Positions 1 to 5,895 of a stretch of 6,397 nucleotides of DNA are shown in pieces. The notes under the pieces were generated by a model, which worked only from the letters and a program-made list of their open reading frames with translations, had not been told where the DNA came from and did no database searches. This DNA comes from JBGPIK01 sp041484845 (GTDB lineage: Bacteria; Desulfobacterota; Binatia; UBA9968): positions 1 to 6,397 of the forward strand of contig JBGPIK010000391.1 of the NCBI GenBank assembly GCA_041484845.1, written 5' to 3'. Position 1 is the first letter of the stretch; every line of letters starts with the position of its first letter. Position numbers and translations under genes: made by a program.

Positions 1-148
1 TCAACCCAACCCCGTCCAACAGCGCGCGCTCAAACTGCTCGCTTCCATTACTGTGTAGCCACGCGCCTGTACCCCATAATTCGCCTAAACAACTGACTTA
101 CAACAAAATTATGCCTCAGATAAGAAAGAACTTCAGGTTAAGGACCGC

Positions 149-168
149 CGCGACGAACCCACCCTACG
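149..168 (-). repeat. Possible dispersed intergenic repeat, copy 1
   Basis: On the minus strand this stretch has the pattern CGTAGG, two bases, GGG, four bases, TCGCG. The intergenic stretch at 5853-5870 has the same pattern on the plus strand with a two-base spacer at the end. Both copies lie between genes. Short GC-rich blocks of this kind are typical of REP-like families, but only two loose copies are visible, so chance similarity remains possible. Confidence 0.25.
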
Positions 169-182
169 GATGCCGAAGAATC

Positions 183-207
183 GATGGGTTTCGTTCCTCC
201 ACCCATC
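183..207 (-). terminator. Weak hairpin after the exporter operon
   Basis: GATGGGT at 183-189 and ACCCATC at 201-207 form a perfect 7-bp inverted repeat with an 11-nt loop. It begins 10 nt beyond the TAG stop of the second exporter gene, where a terminator would be expected. No run of U follows the stem in either direction, so it is not a standard intrinsic terminator. It may act weakly, act on both strands, or only protect the 3' end of the message. Confidence 0.35.
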
Positions 208-216
208 CTAAGAGCA

Positions 217-2037
217 CTACGGATTCGCTCGAAGCACGGGAACGGCGTTTGGGCGGGTTCTCTCCTGGAAACGGTACTGTAAGTCATAAAGCCTCGCGTA
301 AAGGCCGCCCTGTTTCAGCAGCTCCTCGTGACTTCCCTGCTCCCAGATCTCGCCCTTATGGATGACGAGAATACGATCTGCGTTTTTGATCGTGGACAAC
401 CGGTGCGCGATGATCAGAGCGGTGCGTTCCTTGAGCAGTTCCTGTAACGCTTCCTGAATCAGCATTTCGGTTTCCGTGTCAACAGAGCTGGTGGCTTCGT
501 CGAGAATCAAAATTTTAGGGTCGAAGGCGAGCGCCCGCGCGAACGACAGCAACTGACGCTGTCCCTGGGACAAGGTCGACCCGCGCTCCTGCACCTCCGC
601 CCGGTAGAGCCCGGGCAGCTGATCAATAAACGGCGCAATGTGCGCGCGGGTCGCGGCCTCAATCACTCGTGCATCACTGATGCCACGATCTCCGAGGCTA
701 ATGTTGGCGGCGATATCACCGGAAAAAAGAAAGACGTCCTGTAACACCAAACCCAAATGGCGGCGCAGTTCCTGCTTGTTCCACTCGCGAACGTCAATGC
801 CGTCAACCAAAATCGCTCCTCGATCGACATCATAGAAACGGCAGAGCGCCGAAACGATCGAGGTCTTGCCGCCGCCGGTCGCGCCGACCAGCGCTACTTT
901 TTCTCCCGGGCGCACGTGAAACGATATGCCTTTAAGCACCGGATCCCCCGGGTGATAGGCGAGCCAAACGTCCTTGAACTCGACCTCGCCGCGGAACCGC
1001 TCGACGTTCTTTGGCCGCGGCGGGTTCTTAATCGCCTCGGTCGTATCGAGCAGCGTAAAGATGCGTTCGGACGAGGCCATCGCCGCTTGCATAATATTGT
1101 ATTTTTCCGCGAGATCGCGAATCGGCTGGTACATGCGCTGAATGTACTGAATAAACGCGACGATGACGCCGGGTTGAATCGCGTCGGCAAGAATCAGCCT
1201 GCCGCCGTACCATAACAATAGGCCGATGGTGAGCGCACTGAACACTTCGATAATCGGGAAAAACACGGCGTTGTAGCCGACGCTACGCAGTAAGACGTCG
1301 CGATAGGCTAAATTGATTTCACGGAAGCGGCGGTACATTTTTTCTTCTTGGCCAAAAGCCTGAATGGTCGCCACCCCGGCGATATTTTCCTGTAAGCCCG
1401 CGTTCAGCCGCGCCAGGATGAGGCGACTCGCGCGATAGACATCGCGCGCGCGCCGCCGGTAAAACCGGCTGACGTAAAGAATCAGCGGAAAAGCCGCGAG
1501 ACAGACCATTGCCAGTTTCCAGTCCAGCCAGAGCATCACCGCCGCGATGCCGAAGACGATACAGACATCTTCCAAGAGTCCAACCACGCCGGTGCTGAAG
1601 AGTTCGTTGAGGGTCTCGACATCGTTGATGGTCCGGGTCATCAGCCGCCCTACCGGATTGCGGTCAAAATAAGCCATGTCTTGCCTCTGCAAATGAGCGA
1701 AGACTTCCATGCGCAGGTCGTGCATGGCGCGCTGGCCCGTGAATTCCGTTGCGTAAGTCTGAACAAAAAGAAACACAAAACTCAGAAAAACGACGCCGAG
1801 GTAAGCCCAAACCATGAGATCCAGCCCATGGATATCGTGATGGGCAATATAGCGATCAATGGCAATCTTGGTGATATAGGGACCGAGAAGCTGCGTTGCA
1901 GTGTGCAGTAGAAGAAAGGATAAAGAAAGGACAAGCAGCTTCCAGTACGGACGCAAGTAGCGCAAGATGCGCACCATCAAACGGGCGTCATAGGCCTTCC
2001 CCAGGATTTCGTCTTCGAGATGAAGTTCCTCGGTCAC
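217..2037 (-). CDS. ABC exporter half-transporter, catalytic (consensus-site) subunit
   Basis: This 606-residue protein has the type IV exporter layout. An elbow helix and six membrane segments (about 30-50, 75-95, 150-170, 172-190, 255-278, 290-310) precede a nucleotide-binding domain from about 350. That domain shows A-loop Tyr361, Walker A GATGGGKT (385-392), Q-loop Gln433, signature LSQGQ (489-493), Walker B ILILDE with catalytic Glu514, D-loop SSVD and H-loop His545. It exports an unknown substrate across the inner membrane using ATP. Its intact Glu but altered signature complement the upstream subunit, so the two probably form a heterodimer like TM287/288, BmrCD or E. coli MdlAB; this is the MdlB/TM288-like half. 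The start is GTG, overlapping the upstream TGA as GTGA, with a strong GAGGAAGGA ribosome site 5 nt away. The family is certain; the substrate (drug, lipid or peptide) cannot be read from the sequence. Confidence 0.96.
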   Translation of the reverse strand: MTEELHLEDEILGKAYDARLMVRILRYLRPYWKLLVLSLSFLLLHTATQLLGPYITKIAIDRYIAHHDIHGLDLMVWAYLGVVFLSFVFLFVQTYATEFTGQRAMHDLRMEVFAHLQRQDMAYFDRNPVGRLMTRTINDVETLNELFSTGVVGLLEDVCIVFGIAAVMLWLDWKLAMVCLAAFPLILYVSRFYRRRARDVYRASRLILARLNAGLQENIAGVATIQAFGQEEKMYRRFREINLAYRDVLLRSVGYNAVFFPIIEVFSALTIGLLLWYGGRLILADAIQPGVIVAFIQYIQRMYQPIRDLAEKYNIMQAAMASSERIFTLLDTTEAIKNPPRPKNVERFRGEVEFKDVWLAYHPGDPVLKGISFHVRPGEKVALVGATGGGKTSIVSALCRFYDVDRGAILVDGIDVREWNKQELRRHLGLVLQDVFLFSGDIAANISLGDRGISDARVIEAATRAHIAPFIDQLPGLYRAEVQERGSTLSQGQRQLLSFARALAFDPKILILDEATSSVDTETEMLIQEALQELLKERTALIIAHRLSTIKNADRILVIHKGEIWEQGSHEELLKQGGLYARLYDLQYRFQERTRPNAVPVLRANP

Positions 2038-3809
2038 GGCCGTCCTTCCTCGTGCTTGAGACTTTCCACTTCACGAATCAGGCGCTGCCTCTGATAGAGT
2101 TGGTAGTAAGCACCTTGACGGGCGATGAGATCCTCGTGACTCCCCTGTTCGATAATCTCTCCGGCGCGCAAATAGACGATCGTATCCGCGTCGCGCACCG
2201 TCGAGATCCGGTGGGAAATGAGTAAAGTGGTTCGTCCTCTCATAAATTGCTTGAGCTGGCGCAAAATTTCCTCTTCGGTCTCGGCGTCCACGCTCGAAAA
2301 GGCATCGTCAAGAATCAGAATCGGCGGATTTTTAATGATCGCCCGCGCCAGCGCCGTGCGTTGCTTTTGCCCGCCGGACAGGCGCACGCCGCGCTCGCCG
2401 ATGACGGTATCGAATTGCGCGCTGAAAGAATGGACCGTCGGCAGTAACTGGGCGATGCCCGCCGCCTCCTCGATCCGCTTTACTTCGCCGTTTTCCAATC
2501 CGAAGAGAATATTGTCCCGGATTGATCCCGAAAAAAGAAAAATGTCCTGGGCAACGAAGCCGATGGCCTCTTGCAGTTTGCGCAGAGGCAGCTTCTTGAT
2601 ATCGACTCCGCCGATAAAAAGGGTTCCGTCCGGCGGTTCGTACAACCTGAGCAACAGATTGATCAGCGTGCTCTTGCCGGAGCCCGTTTCCCCTACGATG
2701 CCGCAAACCTTACCCGCGGGGATCGTCAAGTTAATGTTTTTCAGCGCCGGAACGTCGAAAGCCGCAAAAGCAAAATTCAATTGGCGTATCTCGATGGATC
2801 CTGTAACGGGCTCCGGCGATCTCGCCGCACCGGGAACTTGATAGCGCGGCGCGACGGGGACATCCAAAATTTCCGCGATTCTGCTGAGGGCCGCAGTGCC
2901 GCGTTGGTATTGGTTGACGACATAGCCGACAGCCATGAGCGGCCACGTAAGCATGGCGAGATAGCCGTTGAAGGCAACGAACTCGCCCAATGTCATCGTC
3001 CCTTGTAACACCCGGCGCCCGCCCAGCCAGAGCACAATCGTCGCGGCAATTCCCGCCAGCACCTGCATTAGCGGCCAAAAAATACCCCAGAGCGTGCCCA
3101 ACCAAACGGTTTTTTGGCGATAGCCGGTGCTGATCGTATTGAAACCGTCGATTTGATTTTGCTCTTGCGCGTACGCTTGGACGACCCGAATGCCCGCGAG
3201 ATTTTCCTGAACATACGTGCTCATCGTGCTGAGGTGCTCCTGAACAGCGCGCGACCAGCGGAAAATATGCCCGCCAAAAAACCGCACCACCACAGTGATG
3301 AGCGGCATGGCCATCATCGACCATAAAGTGAGCCACGGATCCATGGTGATCATCACGCTCAGGCTAAACAGGATGACCACGATCGCATCGACGATGGCGA
3401 GCGAACCGAACCCCATAAGCTCGCGCACCGCCTGGACGTCATTGGTCAGACGCGACATCAGATCGCCGGTCTTGGCGTACTGGAAATAACTCAGCGGTAG
3501 TTGTTGCAGGTGCGTGAAGACGCGATCGCGCAAGTCAGCTTCGCAGCGTCGCGAAAAACCATGAATGTTAATACGCCAGGAATAGCGGAATAAACCCTGA
3601 AGCGCGGCGGCACACAAAATGAGCGCGGGGTATTTGAACAAAGAGACATGGCGAGCACCTCCATAAACAGCGGCATCGACGCCACCCTTGATCAGCCAAG
3701 GGAGCGCCATGCCCGACAAATCGGTGGCGACCAGCGAGATAATCCCGAGAATGAGAAATCGGCGGTAGCGGTCGATCAGGAACCTGACGCGATGATAATG
3801 GCGAAGAAT
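2034..3809 (-). CDS. ABC exporter half-transporter, degenerate-site subunit, probable AUU start
   Basis: An exporter half with membrane domain plus nucleotide-binding domain, 591 residues if started at ATT 3809-3807. Six membrane segments lie at about 15-37, 60-78, 137-158, 160-178, 235-262 and 274-300. The ATPase part has Walker A GETGSGKS (373-380), Q-loop Gln421, a perfect LSGGQ (477-481), Walker B ILILDD with Asp502 where the catalytic Glu belongs, D-loop SSVD and H-loop His533. The A-loop aromatic is Phe348 rather than Tyr. It should pair with the downstream subunit, its Walker A/B forming the non-hydrolytic site (MdlA/BmrC/TM287-like half). The first conventional start is TTG at 3719-3717, but that cuts helix 1 in half and has no ribosome site. 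The frame reads on upstream through LRHYHRVRFLIDRYRRFLIL, typical of this family, to a TAG at 3836-3834, with no ATG, GTG or TTG in between. Function is confident; the exact start is not. Confidence 0.9.
   Translation of the reverse strand: MLRHYHRVRFLIDRYRRFLILGIISLVATDLSGMALPWLIKGGVDAAVYGGARHVSLFKYPALILCAAALQGLFRYSWRINIHGFSRRCEADLRDRVFTHLQQLPLSYFQYAKTGDLMSRLTNDVQAVRELMGFGSLAIVDAIVVILFSLSVMITMDPWLTLWSMMAMPLITVVVRFFGGHIFRWSRAVQEHLSTMSTYVQENLAGIRVVQAYAQEQNQIDGFNTISTGYRQKTVWLGTLWGIFWPLMQVLAGIAATIVLWLGGRRVLQGTMTLGEFVAFNGYLAMLTWPLMAVGYVVNQYQRGTAALSRIAEILDVPVAPRYQVPGAARSPEPVTGSIEIRQLNFAFAAFDVPALKNINLTIPAGKVCGIVGETGSGKSTLINLLLRLYEPPDGTLFIGGVDIKKLPLRKLQEAIGFVAQDIFLFSGSIRDNILFGLENGEVKRIEEAAGIAQLLPTVHSFSAQFDTVIGERGVRLSGGQKQRTALARAIIKNPPILILDDAFSSVDAETEEEILRQLKQFMRGRTTLLISHRISTVRDADTIVYLRAGEIIEQGSHEDLIARQGAYYQLYQRQRLIREVESLKHEEGRP
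2037..2051 (-). promoter_or_regulatory. Ribosome binding site for the overlapping GTG start
   Basis: GAGGAAGGA (2051-2043) lies 5 nt before the GTG at 2037-2035, inside the last codons (Glu-Glu-Gly-Arg-Pro) of the upstream exporter gene. With the GTGA stop/start overlap this indicates translational coupling, which would favour equal amounts of the two subunits. It supports GTG as the true start. Confidence 0.8.
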
Positions 3810-3822
3810 CTCTACGTCCTTT
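3807..3822 (-). promoter_or_regulatory. Shine-Dalgarno and AUU start of the first exporter gene
   Basis: AAAGGA (3822-3817) is followed after 7 nt (CGTAGAG) by ATT at 3809-3807. This is ideal spacing and the only good ribosome site between the glyQS stop at 3839 and the body of the exporter gene. ATT gives a protein beginning at the usual place relative to helix 1. AUU starts are rare; E. coli infC and pcnB are the known bacterial cases, and they are sensitive to initiation factor IF3. A sequencing error that removed a normal start remains the main alternative. Confidence 0.6.
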
Positions 3823-3838
3823 TGCTGCGAGAGCTAAG

Positions 3839-5290
3839 TCAATTTTTTTTAACGCCGTGTTCTTGCGCCGCTTGAGCCCACTTCCCGTCCATGAGCTCGT
3901 TCATGACGAAAGCCAGCGAGTTTATCGAAACGCGAATTTGCTCCATGGAGTTGCGGTCGCGAATCGTGACCTTTTCGTCGGCGGCCGAACGGTCATCGCC
4001 GACGGTCTGGACATCGACCGTAACGCAGAAAGGCGTGCCCACTTCGTCCTGGCGCCGGTACAGGCGGCCGATGGAAGCGGTATCGTCGTAAACCGCATGC
4101 CAGCGCTTGCGCAAATCGGCGCAGATTTTCTTCGCCGTCTCGACGATGCGGTCGTTTTTTTTCAACAGCGGCAGCACGGCGATTTTGATCGGCGCGAGCT
4201 CGGGATGAAACTGCAAAACGACGCGTTTCTCGCCCTTGACCTCTTCCTCGTGATAGGCGTCGACGAGAAACGCCAGTGTCGCGCGGTCAGCGCCCGCCGA
4301 CGGCTCGATAACGTAAGGAACGAGCTTTTGTTTGCTTTCCTCGTCGAAATATTCGAGCGCTTTGCCGCTGAACTGCGCGTGCTGTTTGAGATCGAAGTCG
4401 GTGCGGTTGGCGATCCCCTCGAGCTCGCTCCAGCCCATCGGAAACAGATATTCGATATCGGCGGTGCGCTTGGCATAGTGCGCCAACTCGTCTTTTCCAT
4501 GCTCGCGCAGGCGGATGTTCTCTTGGCTCAGGCCGTATTTCGGATACCAGGCGAAGCGTTCGTCAATCCACTTTTGGTGCCACGCCTCATCGGTGCCCGG
4601 CATGACGAAGAACTCGATTTCCATCTGCTCGAATTCGCGCGTGCGAAACGTGAAATTACCCGGCGTAATCTCATTACGGAAGGATTTGCCGATCTGTGCA
4701 ATGCCAAACGGCAGCTTGAGACGCATGGACTGCAAGACATTATCGAAGTTAACAAAGATGCCCTGCGCCGTTTCGGGCCGCAGATAGGTCACCGCAGCAT
4801 CATCCTCGACCGGCCCCATGAAAGTCTTGAACATTAAGTTGAACTGCCGCGCCTCGGTGAGCTCGCCCTTGCCGCAAGCGGGACACAGTGTGCGCAGATG
4901 GTGGCAGTGTTTGCATGCCTCACCGCCGGGAACCATGAACTTGTTACCCTTGGTCGCTTCGCAGTAGTGAACCCACTCGCCTTCATCGACCTTATCGGCG
5001 CGAAAGCGGCGTTTGCACGCCCGGCAATCGACCATCGGGTCGGTGAAATGATCCAAATGGCCGCTCGCCCTCCACACGCGCGGGTGCATCAAGATCGACG
5101 CATCGAGGCCGACCATATCGGAGCGGGATTGAACGCTGTCGCGCCACCACACGCGCTTGACATTATTCTTGAGCTCGACGCCCAACGGCCCGTAATCCCA
5201 ACACGAACCGGTGCCGCCGTAAATCTCGCTCGATTGAAAAATAAAGCCGCGTCGTTTGCACAGCGACACAATCTTGTCCATATCGACCAT
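3839..5290 (-). CDS. glyQS: Glycyl-tRNA synthetase, single-chain (dimeric, type 1)
   Basis: This 483-residue cytoplasmic class II synthetase joins glycine to tRNA-Gly using ATP. The N-terminus KRRGFIFQSSEIYGGTGS and WDYGPLGVELK are family hallmarks. Motif 1 lies near 60-83, the RPETAQGIFVNF block at 171-182, motif 2 at about 204-228 (FRNEITPGNFTFRTREFEQM), motif 3 around 329-342 (EPSAGADRATLAFL), and the anticodon-binding domain starts near 367 (PIKIAVLPLL). An insertion with Cys pairs at 89/92, 126/129 and 136/139 plus Cys110 probably binds zinc. Length is normal for the alpha2 type, which unlike the alpha2/beta2 enzyme needs no second subunit. The ATG at 5290 is supported by AGGA (5301-5298) 7 nt upstream; an ATG three codons later is less well placed. 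A promoter candidate precedes the gene, and the exporter genes follow closely enough to share its message. The 3' end contains a run of eight A in the last codons (Lys-Lys-Asn). Confidence 0.97.
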   Translation of the reverse strand: MVDMDKIVSLCKRRGFIFQSSEIYGGTGSCWDYGPLGVELKNNVKRVWWRDSVQSRSDMVGLDASILMHPRVWRASGHLDHFTDPMVDCRACKRRFRADKVDEGEWVHYCEATKGNKFMVPGGEACKHCHHLRTLCPACGKGELTEARQFNLMFKTFMGPVEDDAAVTYLRPETAQGIFVNFDNVLQSMRLKLPFGIAQIGKSFRNEITPGNFTFRTREFEQMEIEFFVMPGTDEAWHQKWIDERFAWYPKYGLSQENIRLREHGKDELAHYAKRTADIEYLFPMGWSELEGIANRTDFDLKQHAQFSGKALEYFDEESKQKLVPYVIEPSAGADRATLAFLVDAYHEEEVKGEKRVVLQFHPELAPIKIAVLPLLKKNDRIVETAKKICADLRKRWHAVYDDTASIGRLYRRQDEVGTPFCVTVDVQTVGDDRSAADEKVTIRDRNSMEQIRVSINSLAFVMNELMDGKWAQAAQEHGVKKN

Positions 5291-5326
5291 GGTTGAGTCC
5301 TATCTTACCGATAAGTAAATAACGAC

Positions 5327-5355
5327 ACTGTAATGGATGAGGGGGGTAGAGTCAA
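5327..5355 (-). promoter_or_regulatory. Candidate sigma70-type promoter for glyQS
   Basis: On the minus strand TTGACT (5355-5350, five of six consensus bases) and TACAGT (5332-5327, four of six) are separated by exactly 17 nt, which includes a run of six C. Transcription would start near 5320, giving a leader of about 30 nt before the glyQS ATG. It is the best promoter-like site in the 125-nt gap after the RidA-family gene and could drive glyQS plus the exporter pair. Confidence 0.5.
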
Positions 5356-5415
5356 AAAGAGACAGAATGGTAACCCAAAAGATCGAGATCGGTCAGAGGC
5401 CCGTCAGAAAACCGT

Positions 5416-5820
5416 TCAACTCTCGTCTGCCGCTGCAATGGCGTCCGCTTCGACTTCGATGAGCCAGTCGGGATCCATAAACGAAACGACCTGAACAACA
5501 GTGGTCGCCGGGCGAACATCGCGAAAAAGCTCGCCATGAATTTCCGCTACCGCTTGCCAATCCCGAATGCGCGCTAAAAAGATGCGCGTACGGATGACAT
5601 CCGCCAGACCCGAGCCCAATTCCTTGAGAGCCGATTCGATGATCTCGAAGCAACGCCGGGCCTGCGCGGCCGCATCCCCTTTACCGACGGTTTTCCCATC
5701 GGAGCCGAGCGGCGCGGTCCCCGTCACCGCGATGAATCGCCCGTCACGCACGGCGCGGCAAACCCCCATCCTATTCTCGTAGGGGCTGCCGGTGAAAACA
5801 CGCCGGCGGTTGCGAATCAT
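5416..5820 (-). CDS. RidA/YjgF/UK114-family protein lacking the canonical arginine
   Basis: A small 134-residue protein covering one full Rid domain. Family features are the early strand AVTGTAPLGSDG (31-42), the helix AAQARRCFEIIESALKELGS (51-70), DVIRTRIFLARIRDW (74-88), and the closing block RPATTVVQV ... IEVEADAIA (103-129). RidA proper deaminates reactive enamine/imine intermediates and relies on an arginine in the motif PARS near its C-terminus (Arg105 in E. coli). Here that position is Thr106 (PATT), so it belongs to a divergent Rid subgroup and imine deaminase activity should not be assumed. From memory, PATT/PAAT and an N-terminal GSPYE-type motif resemble the 'YjgF-like 6' class. 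The ATG start is preceded by only weak ribosome-site signals (GAGG 11 nt upstream, or the purine-rich AGAGAAG), within a hairpin. It lies 75 nt after the GNAT gene and 125 nt before glyQS. Confidence 0.88.
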   Translation of the reverse strand: MIRNRRRVFTGSPYENRMGVCRAVRDGRFIAVTGTAPLGSDGKTVGKGDAAAQARRCFEIIESALKELGSGLADVIRTRIFLARIRDWQAVAEIHGELFRDVRPATTVVQVVSFMDPDWLIEVEADAIAAADES

Positions 5821-5821
5821 G

Positions 5822-5848
5822 CTTCTCTTTGCCTCATCATGAGAGAAG
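5822..5848 (-). promoter_or_regulatory. Leader hairpin at the RidA-family ribosome site
   Basis: In the message, CUUCUCU (5848-5842) can pair perfectly with AGAGAAG (5828-5822), leaving a 13-nt loop that contains GAGG and two out-of-frame AUG codons. The 3' arm ends one base before the true AUG at 5820. The stem would therefore cover the purine-rich region where ribosomes bind and could damp or regulate translation. The evidence is the inverted repeat and its position only. Confidence 0.4.
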
Positions 5849-5890
5849 TTTTCGTAGGACGGGCATCGCGTAGCCCGGCCCGAGCGAAAG
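5849..5890. repeat. REP-like imperfect palindrome between the GNAT and RidA-family genes
   Basis: A compact GC-rich structure: outer arms TTTCG (5850-5854) and CGAAA (5885-5889), inner arms CGGGC (5860-5864) and GCCCG (5873-5877), and a self-complementary CGCG in the centre (5867-5870). It starts 5 nt after the GNAT stop, so it could act as a weak terminator or mRNA-stabilising stem, but no U-run follows. Its CGTAGG..GGG..TCGCG core recurs loosely at 149-168 on the other strand, which suggests a dispersed intergenic repeat. Confidence 0.4.
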
Positions 5891-5895
5891 CAGAC

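Larger units (their letters stand above)
1..216. other. Non-coding region downstream of the exporter operon
   Basis: No convincing gene lies here. Plus-strand frame 2 is open from the left edge to a TAG at 56-58 and would encode a short tail ending in ALKLLASITV; it could be the end of a gene converging on the operon. However, 18 codons is too short to judge, and the other two plus frames are open as well. The longest ATG-started minus-strand frame at the edge is about 15 codons. Bases 70-130 are visibly AT-richer than the rest. The right half holds a hairpin just after the exporter stop and a short repeat-like block, listed separately. Confidence 0.5.

Noticed and set aside
1..58. Tail of a convergent plus-strand gene ending at TAG 56-58
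   Set aside because: Only 18 codons are visible, other frames are equally open, and no family can be recognised; described only in the region entry.
164..224. Direct repeat CTACGGAT at 164-171 and 217-224
   Set aside because: Eight bases repeated 53 nt apart is not far from chance; there is no element, inverted repeat or gene between the copies to suggest an insertion or attachment site.
111..365. 84-codon plus-strand frame entering the exporter gene from the left
   Set aside because: It overlaps the certain C-terminus of the second exporter subunit, is rich in Arg, Pro and Ser with no domain, and has no ribosome site.
2218..2841. 207-codon open frame on the plus strand
   Set aside because: Antisense to the ATPase domain of the first exporter subunit; the composition is a mirror of that gene and no family features appear.
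2034..3719. TTG start at 3719 for the first exporter subunit (561 residues)
   Set aside because: It removes the elbow and half of the first membrane helix, has no Shine-Dalgarno, and ignores family-like residues encoded directly upstream.
3834..3850. Slippage on the A-run fusing GlyRS to the exporter subunit
   Set aside because: The exporter frame contains TAG at 3836-3834, between the A-run and the gene, so neither a -1 ribosomal shift nor a one-base insertion yields a fusion.
3857..4837. 326-codon open frame on the plus strand
   Set aside because: It lies wholly antisense to glyQS, whose motifs are unmistakable. Its product is an Arg/Leu/Ala/Asp-rich shadow with no recognisable domain, typical of spurious frames opposite GC-rich conserved genes.
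5291..5415. T-box riboswitch upstream of glyQS
   Set aside because: The leader from the promoter candidate is only about 30 nt, the entire gap is 125 nt, and no T-box sequence or terminator/antiterminator pair is visible.
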